Of a stretch of DNA of 64,000 bases, positions 53,290 to 62,185 are shown one piece after another (positions within the stretch are counted from its first letter, which is position 1; each line of letters begins with the position of its first letter). The notes beneath the pieces are model-generated. The model did no database searches. It was not told the origin of the DNA and saw only the letters and a program-made list of their open reading frames with translations. Source of the stretch: Symbiodinium kawagutii. Its lineage: Eukaryota > Sar > Dinophyceae > Suessiales > Symbiodiniaceae. Position numbers and translations under genes: made by a program. The DNA lies in NCBI GenBank assembly GCA_009767595.1, contig VSDK01004412.1, positions 1 through 64,000 on the forward strand. The letters are read 5' to 3'.

Positions 53290-54110
53290 TGTGCAAATCA
53301 CCATCCCCAAAAGGTCTTCGAATGTACAACAGCCACCTATCCTCGAAAGGTTTGTTGAATGAGTTTCCTACAGCCATCTCATTCGTTCCGTTTTAATCGT
53401 GTTCCTATCGGATTCATCACAGCGGCGAGTGATTCTATCTTATACTATATTGTAATGTAAATGTAATTACAAACATTCCAAAGGTTTACATTGGGTTGAC
53501 CTACAATAATCCACTTATCGGACTCATTGCTTTCCAGTGCTGCGAATCATTTCGCCGCATGGACAAAGGCGGTCAACCTTCCCGCGTCTGAAGGCCGCTA
53601 CATATCAACCATGAAGCATTGACCAACCCTACCCTTCCAGTTACCATGCCTACCTTTATGATAGATAACCAACCAACCAACCCCAGTTGCAACAATGGTA
53701 CCACCTGATTACCTGCTATTTCACAGCAACCTGAAGGGACCTACTATAGGGCAACATCAACCAACCATTTATCACCAACCTCTAAACCATCAACAATGGT
53801 AGATCCATCAACCCCCACCTGGTTTTCCAGCATGGCGTTGTCCAGTTCTCCATGGTGTCCCCCAAAGTCGCTGTCGAAGTTCCCATCGTGAACAGCTGGA
53901 TCATCATTGTAGGTACCACTTTAGACATGGACCAAAGCAAGTTCCCCCTATTGCTAGGCACTATTTACCAATATAGTTGATAACCACTATAAACCATGAT
54001 AAAAGACCATCACTAAACCCACTAGTAACCATTATGAACCACTAAAAATCATAAGCACTATCAACCATGATTAGTACTGGTTATAATATCTGTTCACCAC
54101 TATAACCACC
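53290..54110. repeat. Intronic, CCAT-polarity from 53600
   Basis: AACCAACCAACCAACC and AACCACTATAAACCATG repeats lead up to the TM4 exon. Confidence 0.45.
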
Positions 54111-54206
54111 ATAAACCATGACTATTCAACCACTCCAAACCACAACAAGCCACGAAGAAACCACTGAATTCATGGACCGCCTGGATCAACCACCACGCCA
54201 GCAGAC

Positions 54207-54275
54207 CGCCTCCAAAGAGCTTAGAGGCCACAAGACGCAGAGCGCCAGCAGCAACAGCAGACCCTGTCCACTCTC
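54207..54275 (-). CDS. Amino acid transporter exon (TM4)
   Basis: GGATCCAG followed by G, 69 bp (23 codons in phase 0), then GGCG/GTCTGC. It reads ESGQG, then LLLLLALCVLWPLSSLEA. A helix ending in P-L-S-x-L then DLSF from the next exon is the characteristic end of TM4 in this family (l-x-P-L-s-l-l-x-x-l-s-x-L). A second frame is also open over this island (GSAVAAGALRLVASKLFG), but only the phase-0 frame fits both neighbours. Confidence 0.75.
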
Positions 54276-54339
54276 CTGGATCCGCAGCCACCGATGTGGG
54301 GAAGAAACTGCCATCCAACCGTGGGGAAATCTGTTTTAA

Positions 54340-55030
54340 ATGGTTGGTGGATGGTAGTTTTACCATTTAAAACTATCATGTTTAAGACTTTTAGATGGTT
54401 TGAAGTGCTTTGATGTTTTTGGATGTGCTTGTTTGGAGATGGTAGAGGTTTCTTCAATTGCTGAAATAAAAAACATAAATATATTTTTTTTTTTCTTTTC
54501 TTGGATATTCTAGATTCTAGATGTTTCTTCAAAGACATGCTGGTATCCTAGTAATCCATTGAGGGGATGATCCATGGGTAGCGATCCCAGCGGACAAAAC
54601 CATGGTTAGTTTACGTTTTCTTGTGAATTGTGAACAAGGGAGACCAACCAAAAGCCGAACAAGGGATGATCCATCCGTTTCACCAATAGCAATCAAATGA
54701 TTCTAGCAAATTCCAGTGGGTTGATGATCATTGATGACTATAGTAAGTGTTGTAGAAAGCACCTACATGCATACAGTAAATCAGCAACACTTCTTACATG
54801 TTCGTGCATACAGAATATGTTTTAAAAAATAAAAAAACGGACATGATTCAGAATAAAATCAAAGTGATATTAAAAACCGGCATCATTGATTTGCACCACT
54901 TAGTAACATTGCCTGGTTTGTCTCATAATTTACAATCATGCTTGTTGCTTACATCTCTATGAGGCCAATGCTGCAGCACAGTCCGCTAGCAACAACCATC
55001 CAATGTTGGTCATATATCACTCTGGGCAAC
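54340..55030. other. Intronic; short repeats
   Basis: TTTAAATGGTTGGTGGATGG inverted words at 54336-54372, then AT-rich unique sequence with no exon. Confidence 0.35.
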
Positions 55031-55041
55031 CATCAACTATC

Positions 55042-55135
55042 TGGTCGGTGGTTTCAACCCCTATGAAAAATATTAGTCAACCAACGCTACCAACCATTTG
55101 TTAACACAGACGAAAACATAAATGTGAATCAAACC
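55042..55135. repeat. Family C palindrome
   Basis: CTGGTCGGTGGTTTCAACCC, GAAAAATATTAGTCAACCAA and AATCAAACC; the right end is diverged. It continues into TTGTTTAACCATTATTATTG shared with the copy at 40790. Confidence 0.6.
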
Positions 55136-55264
55136 AAAACCACTAGTTGTTTAACCATTATTATTGGTGATTATCCCCTATCATTAACCACAATGGATGG
55201 TTAATATGGTTATAACCTCTATCACCAACTAGCTATCCTTGTTGCTTGTACCTTTCTTGGGCCC

Positions 55265-55700
55265 TCAAACGCCGAATTCTTTAAGGAACAACCAGGCTCC
55301 CATGGTTCCAACGCGAGTTTTACGACACTTAGCATGACCAGCAACGGCCAACCAACAAATATCAACCATTTCTATGAATTTCAAGAGCTCTTGTTGCTTA
55401 ACAATGATTAACAATGTTGGAAAGAATAGTTCTATTGCTTTCAATAGTTCTTGTTCACGCTTCATGCTGGCTAACAACATTCTATCAAGGACTGATGATA
55501 ATGAAATTGTTGGCGCTGTATGATCAGCATTGATTAGCAACATGTTTCTGATTGCACCACTTGGATGTTTTTTTGATCACATTTGTACGAGTAGAGTAGA
55601 AGATGGACTTCGATTTGAGCTGAGCTGGGCCAAAAGTGTCATTGCTTTTCGACGGCTTGAAACTTGAACCGGAGGTGAATTCAACACAATCATAATTGTT
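55265..55700 (-). CDS. Gene fragment in transporter intron, frame-broken
   Basis: Two overlapping minus-strand readings: 55524-55700 reads YDCVEFTSGSSFKPSKSNDT and GPAQLKSKSIFYSTRTNVIK; 55265-55543 reads SLSSVLDRMLLASMKREQEL, LKAIELFFPTLLIIVKQQEL and CWLAVAGHAKCRKTRVGTMG, ending KEFGV at a stop. The frames differ, so either an intron or a frameshift separates them. Composition is convincingly protein-like; the family is unknown. It lies between the TM3 and TM4 exons of the transporter. Confidence 0.45.
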
Positions 55701-55902
55701 CATTGACAACTATTATCAATATTATAGCTAATTGAATTGCCAATGGTCAACAGTGATTCCTATTAGCAAACTGCCTATGATAGCAAATTGAATCCTATGT
55801 GATTACCAACGGTCAGACATGTCACAGTTGTGCCGTTGCGCCACAGCGGGGTTCCACCCCGTCTCCGAGCTCCCCGCCCTCCTCACGAGAACATCCAACC
55901 AC

Positions 55903-55975
55903 GAAGTGATGGGTCAGCTCTCCCAGTTCGGACTTCAGAATCACCATAAAGGCCACAGCACCACCCCAAGCATAC
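55903..55975 (-). CDS. Amino acid transporter exon (TM3)
   Basis: CTGCCAG followed by G opens 73 bp ending ACTTC/GTGGTT in phase 0. It reads Y, then AWGGAVAFMVILKSELGEL, then THHF, the family pattern y-x-x-a-V-a-y-l-x-i-i-g-d-l-l of TM3. A longer exon from GCATGAAG (about 56002) adds GPFNLAPAR in the same frame. The next exon (TM4) continues in phase. Confidence 0.75.
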
Positions 55976-56325
55976 CTGGCAGGTGCCAGGTTGAAGGGGC
56001 CCTTCATGCTTCGTAAGCGCAAATTCAGCAACAAAAATCGAGATATGCCAACTATACTGGTTATGAATGATCATGACTAACCATTCATATGATAATCAAC
56101 CTTTGATGGTTTGGTTCATTTTGCTTCATAAAACCTCGGGGATGGTGGCACCAGTGGGCAGCTACAGCAGGTGGCCGCTCTGTTCACCACCACCACCAAC
56201 AACCCCCCCGAAACCACAGAATTTTTCACCCCAAAAAATCCATCCGAAACCAGCGTCAGAGACCTGGGACCGACCCATCATGGCACCATTCCATGGCAGC
56301 AACGCGCTGCGCCGCGGTGCGTCAC

Positions 56326-56402
56326 CAAGAGAAAGTTGCAGATCTTGCTGCCCACGACACCCAGCACGCGCACCACCAGATCAGCGTAGGTGTCTAAACA
56401 GC
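56326..56402 (-). CDS. Amino acid transporter exon (TM2-TM3 loop)
   Basis: TTGTCACAG followed by G (or TGTTTAG nine bases further in) opens about 70 bp ending CTTG/GTGACG. It reads CLD, then TYADLVVRVLGVVGSK, then ICNFLL. Y-x-d-l-v-x-x-x-l-G-x-x-g is the conserved cytoplasmic segment after TM2 in Aa_trans proteins. It runs into TM3 at 55903-55975. Confidence 0.75.
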
Positions 56403-56779
56403 CTGTGACAGGCGCAGGAAAAGATAGCCACGTGATAGGCACATGATAGGCATAGGATGGGCATAGGACAGGCATAGGCCCATGACAGGCATGATGCCCC
56501 TGTTGGGAAGAAAGTGAGGGATCTGACAGTCAACAAGCTGTTTTGTGAGCACATTTTTGGAGCTGACAGGAGCTGACCATCTGCAAAGGGTGCTCTTTTT
56601 GGCAGGGTTTCATGACCATCCAGCGGGTGGAGTGCCGTTTCAACCGTGCGATGTCGATCCCCAAGGCCACCAGCCGGTCATCATGACAGACTCTATGACA
56701 AGTAGCAAGCAATGAACCACCTGGGACTCGTGGCCCCCTGAAAGATGTCCCACTGCCCTAAAGATGTCCCCCACTGAAC

Positions 56780-56829
56780 CGCGGCAGGGGAGACTTGACG
56801 CGAGCGCCATGACCGCGGTCACCGCGGTC
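56780..56829 (-). CDS. Possible transporter exon (TM2)
   Basis: CCCAACAG followed by G, 50 bp, then CGCG/GTTCAG. It reads TAVTAVMALASSLPCR. It is hydrophobic and in the right place for TM2, but short; the open frame continues in both directions (LRDPLHPNR upstream, SVGDIFRAVGHLSGG downstream). The longer reading rather resembles TM9-10 of the same family, so it could belong to a paralogue. Confidence 0.4.
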
Positions 56830-56959
56830 CTGTTGGGGTGAAGTGGATCTCGTAGAGACTCAACGTCTTCAGCGAATGCATCGAGAGCCAAGTGAAGAAA
56901 CACAAACCTCGAGGGCCGCCGAGCAAATTGGGGGAGAAGCCGACTGAGCACTCCTTGAT

Positions 56960-57110
56960 TCTTGTTGGTTAATAATGGCTGTGATCAATAGTGATTGATT
57001 ATGTGAGTAACGATGGTTGATGATGTGGGTAATGATGCTCAATGATGTGGGTAGTGATGGTTGATGATGTGGGGTAATGATGGTTACCATGACCAACAAT
57101 AATAGGAGAA
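56960..57110. repeat. TGGT-polarity tract
   Basis: TGATGGTTGATGATGTGGGT repeats on the + strand. Confidence 0.7.
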
Positions 57111-57129
57111 ACAAGCATATTCCCATCAC

Positions 57130-57365
57130 GGGATCAACCAATTTTTGCGCATCACGTAGCAGCTCCCCTAGCATTGCTTCACACCGCTTCACACTGAAAA
57201 GACTGCCACCCAAGTAGAAAATCAACCAGGACTGCCACTGATCTATCTTGGGACCGCTGGAACCAGCGCGAACCGTCCCGCTGCTTCCACCACCAACCGG
57301 AGGACCCAGGCTTCATGACTTTGTCATCATGGTGCCACATGTCCGCCACTTCCGGCCTTATAGAG
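57130..57365 (-). CDS. Coding-like island, unknown protein
   Basis: The minus strand reads PEVADMWHHDDKVMKPG, then WWWKQRDGSRWFQRSQDRSV, and in another frame LFSVKRCEAMLGELLRDAQK and LVDPVMGICLF. At least one exon is likely; limits and frame are unclear. It sits between the TM1 and TM2 exons of the transporter. Confidence 0.35.
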
Positions 57366-57938
57366 CCATGATTAACGATCATTAACCATGATGAATTCCT
57401 GACTCTGCCCAACATCAACTATCATTGGCCAGCCGTGGTCATTATTCAACCATGCCCGATTGGTCATGTTCTAGTTAACTATGGTTGATGCTTGTTGAAC
57501 AGTCACTATGATAAACTGTTCCCAACCAGCTCGCATTAATCAATTAATACTCTTATAATTGAATAGTATTAATCCATTAAGGGATTAATTATATAATACT
57601 GTGGATTCACTGTGCGATGGTCATCCATCGGGAACATCACTGGCTGTTCACAGGTTGATCCAAGACTTCCAATGGAATCTGAATCACCAAGAAGTACTGG
57701 CCGCCACCACGTTTGAACTTCCTGAAAGCTGGAGGATGGTGGTCATTCGCCAGTATTCAGTGAAACTCAAACCAATCATCAACCGACATCAAGGAAATCA
57801 AAACCATCAACATACATCAACAGGACTAATCAAAACCATCAAAACCCCATCAAAACCATCCACCAATCCCCAGCCCCCAACTTCTCCACCGGATCTTCAA
57901 GGCCCTCACCGTGCCCTTCCGTGGCTTCGCCGTGGCAC

Positions 57939-58116
57939 TGCCAAGGCCCAGGGTGGTGCCCAGCTGCGACAGGGCGTAGGGCATGGTGAGTTGCCCGGCG
58001 CCCAGCACCGCCAGCACCAGATTCAGCGTGGCCAGCGGCAGCCCGGTGCTGCGCACGTGGGCGGGGCAGCTCTCGTCCGGGATGTGCCCGGTGTTCAGCA
58101 CGTCTTCCAAGCCGTC
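57939..58116 (-). CDS. Amino acid transporter exon (N-terminus and TM1)
   Basis: CATCCCAG followed by G opens about 178 bp reading DGLEDVLNTGHIPDESCPAH, VRSTGLPLATLNLV, then LAVLGAGQLTMPYALSQLG, TTLGLG. N-x-x-x-a-v-l-G-a-G-x-l-x-x-P-y-A-x-x-x-x-G is the defining TM1 signature of Aa_trans/AAAP amino acid permeases (sodium- or proton-coupled amino acid transport across plasma or vacuolar membranes). The donor is uncertain (GGCA/GTGCCA is one option). Earlier exons encoding the very N-terminus were not found. AAAACCATCAAAACC repeats lie left and GATGATGGTGGTGG repeats right. Confidence 0.85.
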
Positions 58117-58169
58117 CTGGGATGGAAGAAGGCGAGGTGAAGGGGGGCGTCCTTGTGGACACCGGGGTG

Positions 58170-58850
58170 AAGAGGAATGGGAATGGTGATGATGGTGGTG
58201 GTGATGATGATGGTGGTGATGATTGATGATTGGTGATGATTGATGGCTAAGCGTTTTCTTGAATGATGGTTGATACTGCTCGATTCATAGTGTATAGAGA
58301 TAGCGGTTGATGATGCTGATGCTGTTTGGTTTTTTTCACCACGGCCCAAGGATGATTTCAGGGTGACCATCCCGTCCTGTGCCGTTGGCTTCACCAAGAT
58401 TTATCGGCAACTACCGGGGTGGTTGGGAGGTCCATTGGCTGCAAGCCAGCACAGGATCAGTTGCCGGCCAATCACCAATGCTGTGAAGGTAGGAGAAGCC
58501 ATCCAACCACAATGATTGTTGGCTTATAGATCCATTGCTAAAAAAAAAATAGTGGTTATATGGTCAATCAATCATATCCCAAAAACACTAAAAACCTAAG
58601 TTAGTGGGTATAAGCCATCCAGACAATGATTGTTGGCCGTTGTTGGTTAGTTTGACGTGGTTGGATAGATGGTTTGTGATCAGAAGTAAACGGTGTTGGC
58701 TATTTTTGGTCAATGATTCCTTTCCGTTTACCATTTTTGATCATCATCAACGAGTTAGTTACCAGGGGTGAATAGTGGTCAATCATGTGGTTTATAGTGG
58801 TTAAAATTGGGGACAAGAACCAGCAATTATAAGAGAAACAAGTGTATTTA
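58170..58850. repeat. TGGT-polarity tract, upstream of TM1 exon
   Basis: GTGATGATGGTGGTGATGAT repeats at 58175-58250, then mixed sequence. 58325-58385 is open on minus (DGMVTLKSSLGRG) and might be an N-terminal exon. Confidence 0.4.
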
Positions 58851-60130
58851 CCTGTATTGCTTCCTGCTATTTATCAAGATAAACCTTCATCGAGTACTCA
58901 GCACGTACGGCCAGGAATATCCAAATTTGGAAGCACAGAACAACATCTACAAGAATCAGCCAATGGTCAGTCAACCCTGGTAGTATCCAACCATGAAAAT
59001 GATTGTCGCGGTCGGTTGACCAGCAATACTACTATAGTTGTTTGACCATATTGAGTACATAGATTTGTTGTCGGTTCTCGCTGATCCTTTCTTTCTCCAG
59101 CATGTTCCTCTCAAGGGATGGTTTCTGGACACCAAACTGGTCAATGGGAGAGGCATGTCATTAGAACGTTGTGGTTATAACCCTTCTGAAAAAATGCCCA
59201 TTAGTCAAGCGACCAGTCTCAAGGTAAAATATCCTATCTCGAAGTAATGTGAATGGCGAGATGTGGCCATAGGAACGTAACATTTGACTGAATTGTTTGT
59301 GTATCTGAAAAAGAATAAGAAACATACAAATACGTGCCTTCCGATCTACACATCCAGCAATGCATTTACACATGCAAGTATACATTGCGATGTATATTTG
59401 TGGTCCACTCTCACGATCCCACTGGGTTTGATTCTAGATGCATCTTTCTATATATACAGGTTTACACAATTATTTACACAGCTGTAAATACACAATGGCA
59501 TTCAAACATACATATATATATATATATATTTATACATGCATATGTATGTAAATACATGGAGGCTCAAACATGAAACATTATCATATAGCATGGGACTATG
59601 ATTATGGGATTTAGAGGGTTGATCATTTATCGTTTCCCATCATTAACACTTCCTAGCTGGTACAATCACCAAATATATTCCTACATTCATTCTCACACTG
59701 GGGCAAAAAATTGGGAAAACCGTCGCCATCACGAGCAGCGAGTTTCGCTATGCTTTCGCCGGATGCCAGTCGGAAGCAGAGCATCAGTCTTCATGGCGGC
59801 GCAGGGGAGAAAGTTCACTGCTAAATGGTCGTAACTGGAGTATAAGTAAGTGGCCTATTATCACCAGTTATATAGTAACCATGATTTATAATAGGTAAAG
59901 TATAAAGTATAATTAACTATTTACCATCACCGACCGTTTTCACCACTATAAATCATAGATTACCCGTTGATTAACCATGACTTTTCACTAATGATACAAT
60001 TATCAATATTTGACGAACCATTACTTCAGCGCTTCTGGTTGGAATGTAGCCATTCTTTACCATGTCAATGGACCACAAGTGTGTTGCCCATCATTAATGG
60101 ATGGCGGTTGAAACAACAGTGAGCCAAACC
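58850..60130. other. No assigned feature
   Basis: AT-rich with a (TA)n run at 59508-59530. 59700-59835 is GC-richer and open on + (PSPSRAASFAMLSPDASRKQ) and on minus; undecided. Confidence 0.3.
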
Positions 60131-60301
60131 GAGAAGGTATGATACCAACTAGCCATCCATTAATGATGGACAATACAACCAGCACTTTTCAACCTCCATC
60201 CATAAATTTCCCACCGTTCTACGCAGCGGATTTTTTGCTGTGGAAATTCTCTGCGCCGTGGTGCTGCGAAGCCAAGTTGGACCATGGAGGACTTGAGCCA
60301 C

Positions 60302-60367
60302 CGCTGCAGCGAGAGTGGCAACAAGCAGAGCGATGCAGCCCATCCATTGGGCAACTGGTGCAGATGC
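60302..60367 (-). CDS. Hydrophobic 22-codon exon
   Basis: TTGTATAAG followed by G, 66 bp (22 codons in phase 0), then AGCG/GTGGCT. It reads ASAPVAQWMGCIALLVATLA then AA, one transmembrane-like helix. The WMGC-x-A-L core resembles the TM5 exon at 53146-53283 (WMGCAAALF), so it may be an exon of an upstream paralogous transporter or a duplicated exon. Confidence 0.45.
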
Positions 60368-60617
60368 CTTATACAAGGTGGTGCCCCGTGGTTATAAGTT
60401 GATTCATAAGCCATTTAACTATAGTTATATCTACCACAATTAGTAGTTGCCCTAGTTATAAACCAACGAATCGCTACCTTGGGGGCCCCACCTTGTACTG
60501 AATGAAGACACACATCTCAAAGAGATTGGTAGACTTAACCCTACATTGTGCTCTCTGAATTCACCCCTAGTATTTGATGTGCAGCCGCAAGCTGCAAGTT
60601 GCTTGTAGGTTCATTCA

Positions 60618-61060
60618 TTAGTTGATGACCCCTGAACATGCTCCCCAATCTTGGTGAGTCCTGGGTGAACCCTTGGCATCCAACAGTGAGAGCTTTTCTA
60701 CAAGGAAGCTCAGGTCAGAACGCCATTGGTTTATGCCATGGCATGGTAAGATAGATTCCATCATGGGAAGCGGTTGGTGGTTGGTTGAACCACCCCATAT
60801 GAAAAATATGCCTGTCAACCACCAAAAAATCATGTAGGTAATATTGGGGAAAACAAATGTTTGAAACCACCAACCAGATAACATAGATCCAATAACGTAG
60901 CTGGCTTCACACATCCGGAGTATTGCGAAGCAAAACTGATCGCGTGGGCTGGGTACATCTAAGAACGGCACCTTAGACCATCGTGGATTCCTTGAGTCTC
61001 TCAGTCCCTTGGACAATGAAACCATCATTCTCAGGGGGGAAAGCAGCAATTCTTGCCGTC
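60618..61060 (-). CDS. Two coding-like segments around a family C element
   Basis: The upstream segment (about 60890-61060) reads RRQELLLSPLRMMVSLSKGL, RDSRNPRWSKVPFLDVPSPR and QFCFAILRMCEASYVIGSML, ending at TATCTG/GTTGGTGG, the left end of the palindrome. The downstream segment (60618-60765) reads MMESILPCHGINQWRSDLSF, LVEKLSLLDAKGSPRTHQDW and GACSGVIN before a stop. The arrangement suggests the palindrome acts as an intron, although its right end here reads ACCG rather than CAG; a better acceptor is CTTCCTTGTAG. Protein unknown. Confidence 0.4.
60772..60876. repeat. Family C palindrome
   Basis: GGTTGGTGGTTGGTTGAACC to GTTTGAAACCACCAACCAG, complementary ends; no clear duplication. Confidence 0.65.
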
Positions 61061-61079
61061 GCGCCATCAAGTCATGAAC

Positions 61080-61530
61080 ATGCTCAGAATGGTTGGTAAC
61101 CTCCGTTGATTAGTTGAAAACATCCGAATGTCTCAACCCACCGACCCTTCACATGGTATCAACCCTCATTCACTCTGAAACACTTGGTACTCCTGGATTA
61201 TCACCACATGGTTGATGATATTCCCATTGTCGTTTGCTGCTGGTCAAGCATTTCAACCTTAAATCATCATTGAGTCAGTTCAACCACTGTTTCCAACAGT
61301 TGGTCATTAACCATCATCTTTTTACGCTTATCCCTTAGTGTAGCGCTGGCTACTGTACACCACCCCGACGACGTGTGAGTGATGGACAAAAGACAAATGA
61401 CCTTGAGCGAATGAGATGACAAACGGCATGCAACTGTACAAGATGTCAATCAAGGCAAAGCAAACTGACCATATAAAAAACATAGCACACAGCTATGGCT
61501 GGCAATGCAAAACGAATGCAATATGGAATC
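61080..61530 (-). other. 3' flank or UTR of LINE
   Basis: Downstream (minus strand) of the last LINE stop codon. No poly-A tail or tandem tail was recognised, so the element's 3' end is not defined. Confidence 0.3.
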
Positions 61531-61532
61531 AG

Positions 61533-62185
61533 CTATTCCGTACTCAAATGGAAAATGCCAGCAAGGTTGCGTCTCTTCCCAGTGGGTGTGTTGAAAAACC
61601 CGGAAAGTGCACGGTAGGGTTCAATACCGCTCACCAATTTCGGACGGACTGAAAGACTAGCATGCCACAATCTGTAGCCCATCCTACTTAGACTCCGGGA
61701 AGTGCAAAATCCAACAAAGGAGAGAGCTGGAATCTGCCCAAAAAACCAACGGCTGAAGCGTGTCCAGACCTCAGACTGCAATGACAAAGTCTTGGGAATT
61801 GAATCAGCCAGGGGGCTCTCATCTCGCAATGCATAAACTGGTCTACAACCTTTCTTCCCATAGTTAATCTGAACAGGAGCATACAACCCGGAATGCATCA
61901 AGAAGTCAACGTAAAGCTCCAAAAGGGAAATTGGATCGGTATCCCCAGGGGATGCAGGCCATTCAAGCTGCGAGGCCCACTGACAAACTGCATTGGCAAA
62001 ACGGCCACCATAAGGGCACCCGTTGAGGACATCATCGTGTAACACACATGGGACTCGAAAAGTCTCACCACTTGGAATGAGGTCATGGAACGTGTCAGCC
62101 ATGACATTCAATGTCTGGGACTGCTTCTGCTTTTGCAAACAGTCAGCAGTGTTCAGGCATATTTTTGGCGACCTGATATTGATCT
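61533..62185 (-). CDS. LINE polyprotein, C-terminal part (frame-shifted)
   Basis: Continues the polyprotein of 62143-64000 in another frame. Shortly after the overlap it reads QSQTLNVMADTFHDLIP; N-x-x-A-D is the usual fourth catalytic motif of RNase H, so this segment completes the RNase H domain interrupted upstream. The rest (for example RWFFGQIPALSFVGFCTSRS) is a tail of about 170 residues without a recognised domain, ending GIFHLSTE at the stop (61533-61535). A single-base insertion or deletion near 62150-62200 would account for the break, so this copy is probably inactive. Confidence 0.65.

Noticed and set aside
58842-59250. Several + strand frames of 60-70 codons
   Set aside because: AT-rich sequence with no splice signals or protein-like composition.
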